From positions 81,713-145,712 of the forward strand of contig NZ_MJGC01000010.1 of assembly GCF_001746915.1 (NCBI RefSeq): DNA of 64,000 nt, read 5' to 3'. Positions 9,237 through 18,181 of this stretch are shown in pieces; position 1 is the stretch's first letter, and every line of letters starts with the position of its first letter. The notes under the pieces were generated by a model that ran no database searches, was not told the DNA's origin, and saw only the letters and a list, made by a program, of their open reading frames with translations. Source of the stretch: Desertifilum tharense IPPAS B-1220. Its GTDB lineage: Bacteria > Cyanobacteriota > Cyanobacteriia > Cyanobacteriales > Desertifilaceae. The translations under genes and the position numbers were made by a program.

Positions 9237-9560
9237 CGGCTTTGCCTCAAAGTTAATAGGTTAGGTAAGTTAGCGAAAAAAACTGGCTAGTAGAGTACGG
9301 CGAAAAGTGAGCCACGCTATCAACAAGCTGGAACTCCCTCCGAAGCAGATGTTTCGTCTTGAACTTCCGCCAATCGGTACTAGGCAGTATTAGATAGCAT
9401 ACGATGCACCGTTAACTTGCGGTCTTGACTGAGTTCGCAAATCGTCTAGACACTCATTGTCCTCTACTACCAGTTTAATGGACATCCGCATCTGCCCTGA
9501 ACTCAATCCTCAAATAGGGCTAACTGCTAGGGTTAAAGGGGGTTGCTTTCCTCGGAAGTG
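9237..9560. other. Noncoding gap, nothing recognised
   Basis: 324 bases between CBS-CP12 and the pentapeptide gene, which are in the same orientation. No RNA gene, terminator with a T-run or convincing promoter was seen. A 31-codon minus-strand frame (9485-9390) is discussed as rejected. Confidence 0.5.
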
Positions 9561-10193
9561 CTAGTTGTCGTAGACTCGCGCTTCGGGGGCGTCAGGGTTC
9601 TCCTCGCAGTAGACTTCAAAGGCGGTTTTGTAAAGTCGTTCGGCGCGTTGGTGGGCGGCTTCGGCTTGCATTTCTTCTACAGCATCCCATGCGGCAGCGC
9701 ATTCAGCAGAGTTCGCGCCTTTGCTGGCGCAGATAGAACGCGCTTCTTCAATGGCTTGTTGGATGGACTGTTCGAGGAGTACGCTTTTGGGACGTTCCGC
9801 AAAGTCGCTCTTTTGTAAGATATCGGTGACGGAAATAATGCCCAGAAGCTCGCCCCGAATGACAGGCGCTCTGCGGATGCCGGTGTTGGCAAATAAGCGG
9901 GCGACATATTCAACGCCTAGGTCGGGATTGACAACAATGCAGGGCTTGGTCATGATTTCGTAGACGCGACTCTTTTTCGGGTCTTTGCCGAAGGCTGCGA
10001 CTTTGTAAACAATGTCGGTTTCTGTAACGATTCCATAGGCGTCGGTTTCGTGACGCCGCTCGACGATGAGCGTGCGGATATTATGCTGTTTCATTAAGGT
10101 GACTGCCTCTGCTACAGTTGCAGATCCGCGAATCGTTACCACCTCGGTAGACATAATGTCTTGGGCTTTCATCATCATTGCACCATTATCCAT
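9561..10193 (-). CDS. CBS-CP12 fusion protein
   Basis: 210 residues. Residues about 9-130 hold two CBS motifs (MSTEVVTIRGSATVAEAV; MTKPCIVVNPDLGVEYVA..GIISVTDIL), which bind adenine nucleotides. Residues about 142-210 are a CP12 domain with the signature AWDAVEEMQAEAAH. CP12 in its free form ties GAPDH and phosphoribulokinase into an inactive dark complex of the Calvin cycle. The first CP12 cysteine pair is intact (Cys155, Cys165). The second is broken: Cys196 remains, but the position expected to hold its partner, 205, is Ala (ENPDAPEARVYD). Such fusions are known in cyanobacteria. A nearby start at Met6-8 is possible. Expected role: energy-dependent, only partly redox-controlled regulation of carbon fixation (inference). 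Confidence 0.92.
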   Translation of the reverse strand: MDNGAMMMKAQDIMSTEVVTIRGSATVAEAVTLMKQHNIRTLIVERRHETDAYGIVTETDIVYKVAAFGKDPKKSRVYEIMTKPCIVVNPDLGVEYVARLFANTGIRRAPVIRGELLGIISVTDILQKSDFAERPKSVLLEQSIQQAIEEARSICASKGANSAECAAAWDAVEEMQAEAAHQRAERLYKTAFEVYCEENPDAPEARVYDN

Positions 10194-10307
10194 TGTGAAT
10201 TGCAGTTTGTTCGTTTCAGGATACCCAGGACAATCATACGTCTAGAATTTACTTTTGCGGGCTGTTCTTGTAAATTTCCAGAATTTTTAAGGGTCGATCG
10301 AGAGATA

Positions 10308-10336
10308 TTGATGATTTAGTCAATCTTGGCTATAAT
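10308..10336 (+). promoter_or_regulatory. Sigma70-type promoter for the 10486 gene
   Basis: TTGATG (10308-10313), a 17-base spacer and a perfect TATAAT (10331-10336). It predicts a start near 10343 and a leader of about 140 bases. Confidence 0.6.
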
Positions 10337-10485
10337 TGTAATAGGATAGCTTTTTAAGAAGAGGGGAAAATTCAAGGGTTATTTCCCCCAAGATGACCCA
10401 TTGTTATTTGAAGATTTGAGCGCGATCGCACTTTTGGATGCTGGTGTTGCAAGATCGCGTTTCCTGACACTTTTGAATTGAGTTG

Positions 10486-12405
10486 ATGAAAATGAATCAA
10501 TCGTTATTGCCGTCTTTCTCGGATAGCAATCTAAATATGAGACTGGCTGATTCTACTCAGTTTACTCTGAATCATTGGACGGGTCAACCGATTGCTTACT
10601 ATCGGGTCGATCGTTTCGAGCGAGTTGGGGATTCTGCGGCAGTTTATGAATCGCTAAAAGGAGAGTACGAGTATCAGATTTTTGTAGATCCTCATCTCCA
10701 GAAGATTGTCGGTTCTGCTCAAGAATTGCAGATTCCTGCAACGGCATGTTGGGTTTATAAATATCAGCGGATTTCAGAGGAAGAATATCAGGCGATCGCG
10801 CCCAGTTCTACCCCGGCTGTTTTTGCATTTGCCTATACACAGTTGAGCCAGGGAAACTTTAATCAAGGAAAGGCAGCTTTGTGGGGAACTGGCGATGCAA
10901 TTCTCTTACAAAAGTATGCAAAAGCCTTGACAAAAAATGATTTCTATGAGTTGCTGCAAGCTTTGCAAGAAACGATCTTTCATCCGGAAAGCCTCAAAAG
11001 TCGGCTAGTTGTACGCCCAAAAGTCACTCCGGCAAAAACTAGCGTGATTGAACTTTTAGAGTTACTCGAAACGCACAAAGATAGCATTATTCTGAATTTA
11101 CAGGAATTGCGATCGCACTATTGTAGAACGGGGATTAAACAAGTGGTAGGAACGCGAGATCCTCAAGGAAATCTCATTCAACCGCATCTCAAAACCCAAC
11201 CCATTTATCAAACCCAGTATGTGCCAATGGGGACATTCAACTTTAGCCGTCACTCCGCAACGGTTAACTTGCAAATTGCTCAAAGCGTTCATCTCTTGAA
11301 CCCTGAAAATAATCTGCCTATTTCTGAAATTGCCGGAATTTTGCCGCAACATCTTAAAACCTATCAAAGCTATACTCTGATTCGAGATGGAGAACTCAAC
11401 ATTAAGAGTTTGCGGTTAAAGTTCAGTAACTACAAAGTTTTTCAGAAAATTCAATCGACAGGAGTTTTGCACAACGTCAGCCAATCTTCTGATGACTTTA
11501 ATTTTCATTTAGAGTATGAACTTCAATTGCAAGACTTACCTTTGGTTTCCGATAAAATATCGATAACAGACCTGGGAAAGACTTTCTCTAAGATTGCTGA
11601 CTTACAAATCCTATTGGGGATAATTTCGGCGACGTTGAAAGGTCAATCTGCGGTGTATCTCACCGAACAGATTGCCGAACTCCAAGAACATTATCTTTCC
11701 CCCAATCTTTACTTCAACCTTCCTAAAACCTCTGAATTTCTCAATTTAGAGACTGCTTTAGAAGAGCATCAAGTCGCGTCTAGAAATCGCTATCAAATTG
11801 AATTGGGCAACCTTGAGATTCTGTCTTTAGGTAAGCTTTATTCTGCCAATACCTTTCTGAAGCGCTTCTACGAACAGGTGGTTTCTTCTACTGGGGAAAT
11901 TATTGAGAAACCCAGTTGCGATCGCCTTCTCCAGCCTGATGTCATTTTTCGCCATAAAGAGCTTTCTTCCAGACTCAAAATTACCTCAGTTGATACGTTA
12001 ATGCAACCCTTTTTTGACAGTTTTTTGGGGTTAGCGCACCCCGGAAAAGTCGTAGTTTTACTTCACTCCGTAGGCGCGATTGATTTGGCTAAAATTTTAC
12101 AGGCAAAATGGCAAGGAGAAGCCATAGTTCTAGAGCAATTTGTTGAAGCTTTAACTTCTGCCAAAGCTCAAATTCACCACCAAATCGAGCAACTTTATCA
12201 AGAAAAAATTGCTCCTCTCATTCTATACGTAGGGGCGACTGGATTTTTACCCGATTCGCAAGTTGCAACCGCCCAAACCGCCGAACAACTTGCCACTGAA
12301 TTTCCCGATTTAAACTTAACTCAGCGCGATCGCACTGGCTTGTTCTTTAACCTAGGAGATTGCTTAATCGGGATTTATCCAAAAACCACCTATTATTCTC
12401 TCTAG
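10486..12405 (+). CDS. Large protein of unknown function
   Basis: 639 residues from the ATG at 10486; ATG at 10492 is an alternative, and a TTG at 10483 also reads in frame. I do not recognise any domain. There is no signal peptide or transmembrane helix. The N-terminus is rich in Tyr, Phe and Trp (GQPIAYYRVDRFERVG, YEYQIFVDP). The middle has IIEL/LLELLE helices and an MGTFNFSRHSATVNLQIAQS segment. The C-terminal third contains GKVVVLLHSVGAIDLAKIL and ends in TGLFFNLGDCLIGIYP. Base use matches the neighbours, so recent transfer is not indicated. It is monocistronic with its own promoter and converges on the ATP-grasp gene. Confidence 0.8.
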   Translation: MKMNQSLLPSFSDSNLNMRLADSTQFTLNHWTGQPIAYYRVDRFERVGDSAAVYESLKGEYEYQIFVDPHLQKIVGSAQELQIPATACWVYKYQRISEEEYQAIAPSSTPAVFAFAYTQLSQGNFNQGKAALWGTGDAILLQKYAKALTKNDFYELLQALQETIFHPESLKSRLVVRPKVTPAKTSVIELLELLETHKDSIILNLQELRSHYCRTGIKQVVGTRDPQGNLIQPHLKTQPIYQTQYVPMGTFNFSRHSATVNLQIAQSVHLLNPENNLPISEIAGILPQHLKTYQSYTLIRDGELNIKSLRLKFSNYKVFQKIQSTGVLHNVSQSSDDFNFHLEYELQLQDLPLVSDKISITDLGKTFSKIADLQILLGIISATLKGQSAVYLTEQIAELQEHYLSPNLYFNLPKTSEFLNLETALEEHQVASRNRYQIELGNLEILSLGKLYSANTFLKRFYEQVVSSTGEIIEKPSCDRLLQPDVIFRHKELSSRLKITSVDTLMQPFFDSFLGLAHPGKVVVLLHSVGAIDLAKILQAKWQGEAIVLEQFVEALTSAKAQIHHQIEQLYQEKIAPLILYVGATGFLPDSQVATAQTAEQLATEFPDLNLTQRDRTGLFFNLGDCLIGIYPKTTYYSL

Positions 12406-12437
12406 GATAAGATTTGCCAAAGGGTTGAATCTTTCCC

Positions 12438-14027
12438 TCAATTCCAACGAATGGGCAAGCTAGGTTTAGAAGGCCAACTCTCACTATTGTGATTTGGCTT
12501 TGTTTCCTCATCTAAGACATTTACCACCTGATTGTAAAGCCCTTCAGCCTGTTGCAGAGAGTCGCCAATACTAGTTAAACCTAGCTTCCCAAATTCAGAA
12601 ATTGAACCCATTAAGTGAAAAACCGTTCCCGTCTCAGTTCCGGTATCAAAATGCAAATGGCGATGGGCGATAATATCCATTAAGTCCTGGGGAAGCAAGC
12701 CACGATAGCGGTCTTTTTGTAAGTTATCCGTTGCCATATAATACTTGGGCTTACCTTGTTGGGTATAAAACAGACCCGTTGACGGTTCGTAGCGTCCCCC
12801 GGTGAGGTACTTTAAGGTCATAAAGGGATGAGTTGTGCCGCCTTTTCTTAAGTTAATTTCAATGGCTTGCAATTCCCAGGAACCGGAGTCTTTCACCGCA
12901 ATGAAGTCTACCGAGAAACGTTCTAAAGCCCCTTTTTCTGCAAGGTTTTGTCCCACCCGCCGACCATATTCTTGTAATTGCATCCGATAGCCCTCATAGG
13001 CGGGAAAATGACAGCCTAGATAAATCTGTCCATCGCGCCCCCCTAAAATTTGATCGTGAGTTGAGAGAATTTCCACCGATCCTTTTGGGGTAATATAGCC
13101 TTGAACGCTTGGCGATCGCTTTTCTTTGCCTTCAATAAAAGCCTCAACAATTGCCCCTAATTCAGGTACCCGTCCGCCAAAATTTTCCCAGGTTTCCGTT
13201 TCCGATTGAAAATTCAGGTGATGAAACTGATTTTTTAGGGTATTGACTCTAGCTTGATGGCTAGCCGCATTGGGGGCTACTTCCTGAAGCGGTCGGAGGT
13301 CTAAAAGTGCATTTCCCTCTCCCGAAAACCCTTCATTTAGCTTCACAACCATCCGCTGTAAATTGGCGTGACGTTCCCATAATTCAGCCGCTGCTTCTGC
13401 TAAATCTTCTTCGCTAAAAACACAAGGACTACCATCGGGATGAGGAACGCCTGATTCTGCAAAAATTTGCCGACTTCCCGCTTTAGTTCCCCAATAGAGT
13501 AAGTCCGGATCGACGGCGAGGAGGGGAACGTTTAAGCGAACCGAAATTTCTCGTTCCCAAGGTGTGGAATTGTAACACACCATATAGGACTTATCCGGTC
13601 GTAAAGCTTGGCGGATGCGTTCCATTAACCGGGGTCTTTCTAAAATCTTTTGCGAGAGGGATTTGCGGGAGGTATCGTAGGTTGAAAATAAAAGCAGGCG
13701 ATCGCGGGCGTGAGAAAAGGGAATTCCGGGTAATAATTGTAAGTAATAATCAATAACGATCGGGGGCAAAGGTTGTGCTGTTACGTAAATGACTCGCGTC
13801 CGAGGATTGCGTAAGCGAATCAGAGAAAAAAGTAACCGTTCTTCATAATGTAGAACGCCTTGAATCTTTACCAACTCCCGTTGATCGAGACTGACAGAAG
13901 GAATGACCAGCAAATCGCGATCGTCAACGTCAAATAGATCGACGGTTTGCCAGTAATCGCGCAACTGAGATTGCAGTTCGCGAAATTGTTCTTTCTGTAG
14001 CGAAATTGTTGGATCTAATGTTTGCAT
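12438..14027 (-). CDS. ATP-grasp ligase (PGM1-related peptide ligase type)
   Basis: 529 residues. The N-terminal 150 residues form an alpha/beta pre-grasp region (LLVIPSVSLDQRELVKIQG, TRVIYVTAQPLPP). From about residue 175 there is an ATP-grasp fold: SRQIFAESGVPHPDGS, the glycine-rich ATP loop VVKLNEGFSGEGN, and the metal-binding ELQAIEINLRKGGTTHPF. These are the features of carboxylate-amine ligases related to the PGM1 enzyme of pheganomycin synthesis. The substrate is unknown. No biosynthetic cluster surrounds it, so a housekeeping or storage role is as likely as secondary metabolism. Confidence 0.8.
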   Translation of the reverse strand: MQTLDPTISLQKEQFRELQSQLRDYWQTVDLFDVDDRDLLVIPSVSLDQRELVKIQGVLHYEERLLFSLIRLRNPRTRVIYVTAQPLPPIVIDYYLQLLPGIPFSHARDRLLLFSTYDTSRKSLSQKILERPRLMERIRQALRPDKSYMVCYNSTPWEREISVRLNVPLLAVDPDLLYWGTKAGSRQIFAESGVPHPDGSPCVFSEEDLAEAAAELWERHANLQRMVVKLNEGFSGEGNALLDLRPLQEVAPNAASHQARVNTLKNQFHHLNFQSETETWENFGGRVPELGAIVEAFIEGKEKRSPSVQGYITPKGSVEILSTHDQILGGRDGQIYLGCHFPAYEGYRMQLQEYGRRVGQNLAEKGALERFSVDFIAVKDSGSWELQAIEINLRKGGTTHPFMTLKYLTGGRYEPSTGLFYTQQGKPKYYMATDNLQKDRYRGLLPQDLMDIIAHRHLHFDTGTETGTVFHLMGSISEFGKLGLTSIGDSLQQAEGLYNQVVNVLDEETKPNHNSESWPSKPSLPIRWN

Positions 14028-14251
14028 CCCTTGGATCTCACGCGCTGGTTTAACGTTATCTTACTGCGATTTTCCCGTTTTCTTGAATCGTCCTGGAGAT
14101 ACAACTTTTAGCCTGCCACAAAGCTGAAGAAGAAGTTAATTTTCTTGACAGATTTCCCCAGAAACTCTTTTGCGTTTATTAAATGCGTCAAATTAGACCT
14201 AATTTGAGGGAAGCCTAGGAATAGGGAACTCTAGCCGCATGGGGTAAAACA

Positions 14252-16582
14252 ATGATTGAAGATGAAGAACTACGAAGTCTCTACAAGATTGCGAGTGAAG
14301 AACACCTCCAGAACCTAGAGGCGGGTTTGCTGCATTTAGAAAAAGACCCGCATGATTTGCAGCGCCTCCAAGAAGTTTTACGCGAAGCACATACCCTCAA
14401 GGGCGACTCCCGGATGTTAGGGGTTAATGATGTAGAAGCGTTGACCCATCAGATTGAGCATATTTTGGGTCAGCTTAAAGAAAATGATACGGTTTTGCAG
14501 AATGGTATGAGCGATCGCCTTTACCAAGGTCTAGACGCCATTCGCCAACTCGTCAAGGAAGCCATCACGGGCGAACCCAGTGGCGTCAATACCCTCGCCG
14601 TCTTGGCTTTGCTGATGGGCGCTAACCCTCCCTCCCCAGCCGAACCCCCACCTGAAGTTGAGGAAACCGCTTTAGAAACGGTTTCTGAGGAAGCCTCCCC
14701 GCCTGAACCCCTACCCCAAGTTGAGGAAACGCCTACAGAAGTGATTTCTGGCGAACTGATTCCCCCTTCTCCGGTGGCGGTTGCAGAAAAACCCCGCGTT
14801 GCGCCTGTTCCCCAGAAGCCTCTTCTCCCGCCTCAAAATAGTAGCTATCGCATTGATAGCGTTCGGGTGGAAACGCGCAACCTCGATGCGTTAATGACTC
14901 AAGCCGGAGAGTTAACCGTCACTAAAATTCGCATGGCCCATCATATTGCTGAATTGGAGGAATTGACTAATCTTTGGGAAGAATGGAGTCGTCAGACTCA
15001 TAACTCGCGTTTCGCCTTAGAAACCAACCTGACTCAGTTGCAAAACCTCCAACAGCGCCATGAGGAACGCTTGCAAACCTTGGGGGAGTTGGTGAACCGC
15101 TTGCGGGCGCGGGCCTCGGAAGATGTGGCTCGCCTGGAGGCGATCGCCTCTGAGTTAGAATCGGGTATCCGGACTTTGCGTCTTTTACCGCTATCCAACC
15201 TGTTTAATCTGTTTCCTCGCCTGGTACGAGACTTAGCCAAACAGCAAGGAAAAAAGGTGAATTTGGTCTTAGAAGGGGGAGAGACAAAAGCAGACAAGCG
15301 CATTTTAGAGGAAATGAAAGATCCTTTAATGCATATGCTGCGAAATGCGATCGATCATGGGATTGAGTCTCCCGCAGAACGGGAGGCTTTAAATAAACCG
15401 CAGGCTGCAACGATTCGCCTTAAGGGATATCAGATTGGTAATAGTATCATCATCGAAATTCAAGATGATGGGCGCGGTTTGAATCTCGAACAAATTCAAC
15501 AAACAGCCCTAAAACGCGGGAACTGGCGCAAAGAAGAGTTAGACGCGATGACTCCCCAACAGATTCAAGCGCTGATTTTTGCCCCCGGTTTCTCGACTCG
15601 TCAAGCGGTGACGGAGGTTTCAGGACGCGGAGTTGGGCTAGATGTGGTACGGACGAATGTGGAACGCCTCAAGGGAAATATTCAAGTTGAGTCTACCCCC
15701 AACCAGGGCTGTCACTTTCGCATTCAACTGAGTACAACTCTCGCCACGGTGTCTGTATTAATTGTTGCCGTAGAGGGCAGACCTTATGCAATTCCTGTAG
15801 AATTTGTCCAAACTTCGCTGCTGGTTCCCGAACGGGATATCTTTTCGATTGAAGGTCGAGAAACGATTGCGCTTGAGGATCGGGCCATTTCGGTGGTGCG
15901 TTTGGTGGAGTTGCTGAATTTACCCCCAGGAGAGAGTCAATCGATTTACCAAAACGGACAGTTACCTTGCATTATTTTACAGGTGGGTTCAGAGCGTTTG
16001 GGGGTGATTGTAGATGATTTGATTGACGAACAAGATGTGATCCTCAAACCCCAAAGTAAACTACTCAAGCGGGTATTGAATGTCTCAGGGGCAACGATTT
16101 TAGGGACGGGTGAGGTTTGCATTGTTCTCAATCCCCAGGATATGATTCGATCGGTGCAAAAGAAAACGGCGATCGCGATCGCGGCTAGCCAAGTTGCGGA
16201 AGCCGCAGCTATAGCCCCGGCGGTTATCCTATTAGCGGAAGATTCCATTGCAACTCGCACCCAAGAAAAGCGCATTTTAGAAGCGGCGGGATATCAGGTG
16301 GTGGCCGCTGTAGATGGTTTAGATGCTTATCATAAATTGCGATCGGGTCGCTTTGATGCCGTCGTTTCAGACGTGCAAATGCCCAACCTAGACGGTTTTG
16401 CTCTAACCGCCAGAATTCGCCAGCATCCAGAATACAACGAGTTACCTGTGGTTTTAGTCACCTCTTTAGCGTCTGATGACGATAAACGACGCGGCGCGGA
16501 AGCGGGGGCGAGTGCTTATTTAACCAAAGGGACGTTCAATCAAGATGCTTTAATTGAAACGCTTCGTCGCTTAATTGTCTAA
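14252..16582 (+). CDS. CheA-type hybrid histidine kinase/response regulator
   Basis: 776 residues. Domain order: Hpt (residues 1 to about 105, phospho-acceptor His47 in LREAHTLKGDSRMLG); a Pro/Glu-rich linker to about 200; dimerisation helices; an HATPase domain from about 330 (MHMLRNAIDHGIESPAER, then DDGRGLN and GRGVGLDVV); a CheW-like domain from about 505; and a C-terminal receiver from about 660 with the acceptor Asp707 in VVSDVQMPNLDG. This is the architecture of cyanobacterial kinases controlling phototaxis or pilus activity. A CheB gene lies 1.6 kb downstream, but no CheW, CheR or receptor gene is in the window. Confidence 0.93.
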   Translation: MIEDEELRSLYKIASEEHLQNLEAGLLHLEKDPHDLQRLQEVLREAHTLKGDSRMLGVNDVEALTHQIEHILGQLKENDTVLQNGMSDRLYQGLDAIRQLVKEAITGEPSGVNTLAVLALLMGANPPSPAEPPPEVEETALETVSEEASPPEPLPQVEETPTEVISGELIPPSPVAVAEKPRVAPVPQKPLLPPQNSSYRIDSVRVETRNLDALMTQAGELTVTKIRMAHHIAELEELTNLWEEWSRQTHNSRFALETNLTQLQNLQQRHEERLQTLGELVNRLRARASEDVARLEAIASELESGIRTLRLLPLSNLFNLFPRLVRDLAKQQGKKVNLVLEGGETKADKRILEEMKDPLMHMLRNAIDHGIESPAEREALNKPQAATIRLKGYQIGNSIIIEIQDDGRGLNLEQIQQTALKRGNWRKEELDAMTPQQIQALIFAPGFSTRQAVTEVSGRGVGLDVVRTNVERLKGNIQVESTPNQGCHFRIQLSTTLATVSVLIVAVEGRPYAIPVEFVQTSLLVPERDIFSIEGRETIALEDRAISVVRLVELLNLPPGESQSIYQNGQLPCIILQVGSERLGVIVDDLIDEQDVILKPQSKLLKRVLNVSGATILGTGEVCIVLNPQDMIRSVQKKTAIAIAASQVAEAAAIAPAVILLAEDSIATRTQEKRILEAAGYQVVAAVDGLDAYHKLRSGRFDAVVSDVQMPNLDGFALTARIRQHPEYNELPVVLVTSLASDDDKRRGAEAGASAYLTKGTFNQDALIETLRRLIV

Positions 16583-16605
16583 CTCTTCTAGCGGCGTTGC
16601 GATCG

Positions 16606-17199
16606 CTAATTTCGCTGCCACCATCGACGAAGTTGACTCGGCCAATTTTGGGGGGCATCTTGGCTTTTATACTTCCAGCTAACCATTGATAGGACTAGCG
16701 GGATTCCTCCCACTTTTAAACTTAAGCCAATATGCAGAGCTAAACAACAGACGAGGACAACCCAAGCTAACAGATGGAATTGATACCAGGGTTGGTTTAA
16801 ATCTCCAGCCGGCAGCCAGGATTCTTGCATCATTTTACCCGTAATCAGGGCAAAGATTGCCGCGAGCAGCATGGCGGTATTGATTAAACGATGCCAGCTA
16901 TACCAACCAATCGGATGGTTTAAGCGCCCTAAGTTTTTTCCGGTAGATAGCTGAACCAGACGCTTGTTTCCAACCCAAACGCTATAAATTCCAAAAGCTG
17001 GAAATCCGAGTAAAAAGATCAGTCCCAAGGTGCCATGCAAATCGATGGTTCCCGAAATTTCCGGCAGTGGCAGGCGACCAAAACGCCCATCGTAAATATT
17101 ATAAACCCAGAATGAGGTAAGGATAGCCAGGATCGCTATTAAAGCGTTAAATCCATGCAGGATACGCAAAACTAAGGGTTGATAGGGAGACTTTGGCAT
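16606..17199 (-). CDS. Cytochrome b561-like membrane protein
   Basis: 197 residues with four predicted transmembrane helices. Possible haem-ligand histidines are in RILHGFNA (helix 1), TIDLHGTLG (helix 2), WHRLINTAM (helix 3) and YQFHLLAW / ALHIGLSL (helix 4). This matches the cytochrome b/b6, b561-type family, which shuttles electrons across a membrane. The donor and acceptor are unknown. It converges with the CheA gene and diverges from mntP. Confidence 0.8.
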   Translation of the reverse strand: MPKSPYQPLVLRILHGFNALIAILAILTSFWVYNIYDGRFGRLPLPEISGTIDLHGTLGLIFLLGFPAFGIYSVWVGNKRLVQLSTGKNLGRLNHPIGWYSWHRLINTAMLLAAIFALITGKMMQESWLPAGDLNQPWYQFHLLAWVVLVCCLALHIGLSLKVGGIPLVLSMVSWKYKSQDAPQNWPSQLRRWWQRN

Positions 17200-17428
17200 T
17201 GATGAGCAGTGAGGAGGAGACGGGAAACATTAAAAATTAACAGGTTCATTTTTGTCAATTTCTAGTATTTTAAAGAAGGATTATTCAATTGTCGAGGTTT
17301 TTCAGTTTATGGCAAAGGACGATCTAAAAATGAATTAAAAATGAAACTATAAATCAGCATTTATGGCTATTATAAAGACTTCTTGGTTATCCTAAAAACT
17401 GCCGCTCGTACAGGAGAAAATCAGATTC

Positions 17429-17989
17429 GTGAACGTCATGACAACCGTCTTCATGGGGCTTGGTTTAGCAGCCGATGCGTTTGCTGTTGCGATTAGTAGT
17501 GGAATTACGATTCGTCATATCACGCTCAATAAAGCTTTGAAAATTGCCTTATTTTTTGGAGGTTTTCAGGCTTTTATGCCTCTGTTAGGCTGGCTAGCAG
17601 GCTTAAGCATTCAAGATTTAATCTCCTCAGTCGATCATTGGATTGCCTTTGGCTTACTTTGCCTCATCGGTGGCAAGATGGTGTATGAAGCTTGCCAACA
17701 TGAGGAAGATTGCGATCTTAAAATGAATCCTCTAGACACCCAAGTTTTGCTCACCTTATCGGTGGCCACCAGCCTAGATGCGTTTGCTGTGGGATTGGGT
17801 TTAGGGATTTTAGAAGATTCTATTTTTAAAGCGGCTGCAACAATTGGGGGAATTACCTTTCTCCTCTGTTTTATGGGCGTCTTTATTGGACATAAATGCG
17901 GTTGTATTTTTCAAACGAAAATTGAAATATTAGGCGGTCTGATTTTAATCGGAATTGGCTGCAAGATTCTGTTGGAGCATTTGTTTTAA
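17429..17989 (+). CDS. mntP: Manganese efflux pump MntP
   Basis: 186 residues, six hydrophobic helices. The two family hallmarks, one in each inverted half, are ADAFAVAISSG and SLDAFAVGLG, whose acidic residues bind the cation. It exports Mn(II), protecting a photosynthetic cell with a high manganese quota. The GTG at 17429 is chosen because AGGAG (17412-17416) is 12 bases upstream; the ATG at 17438 would be 21 bases away. I found no yybP-ykoY manganese riboswitch in the AT-rich leader. The CheA and CheB neighbours are probably unrelated to it. Confidence 0.92.
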   Translation: MNVMTTVFMGLGLAADAFAVAISSGITIRHITLNKALKIALFFGGFQAFMPLLGWLAGLSIQDLISSVDHWIAFGLLCLIGGKMVYEACQHEEDCDLKMNPLDTQVLLTLSVATSLDAFAVGLGLGILEDSIFKAAATIGGITFLLCFMGVFIGHKCGCIFQTKIEILGGLILIGIGCKILLEHLF

Positions 17990-18181
17990 GCAACATAGCT
18001 CAATAGGACTCATTGCCGCTGAGGTTGAGTCAAGCCTTGGGCAATCCCATCCGTTAGGCGCGAACTCATGCAACCACGAGAGGGTTCTAATCGGCAGCGC
18101 TAAGGGCGATCTACTAGCATAGCAGTATCATTCCAGAGCAGGAATTACCCGTACAGCCCTCGCTCAGGTTCACATTAGTCT

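Noticed and set aside
9390..9485. Minus-strand 31-codon frame starting MSIKLVVEDNECLDD
   Set aside because: The start resembles a receiver domain opening, but it is too short, has no good ribosome binding site and no following domain.
17200..17428. Possible yybP-ykoY manganese riboswitch before mntP
   Set aside because: The conserved blocks of that class are absent; the leader is AT-rich without the expected stem.
18085..18110. GGGTTCTAATC resembling a tRNA T-loop
   Set aside because: The T-stem does not pair and no acceptor, D or anticodon arms can be built around it.
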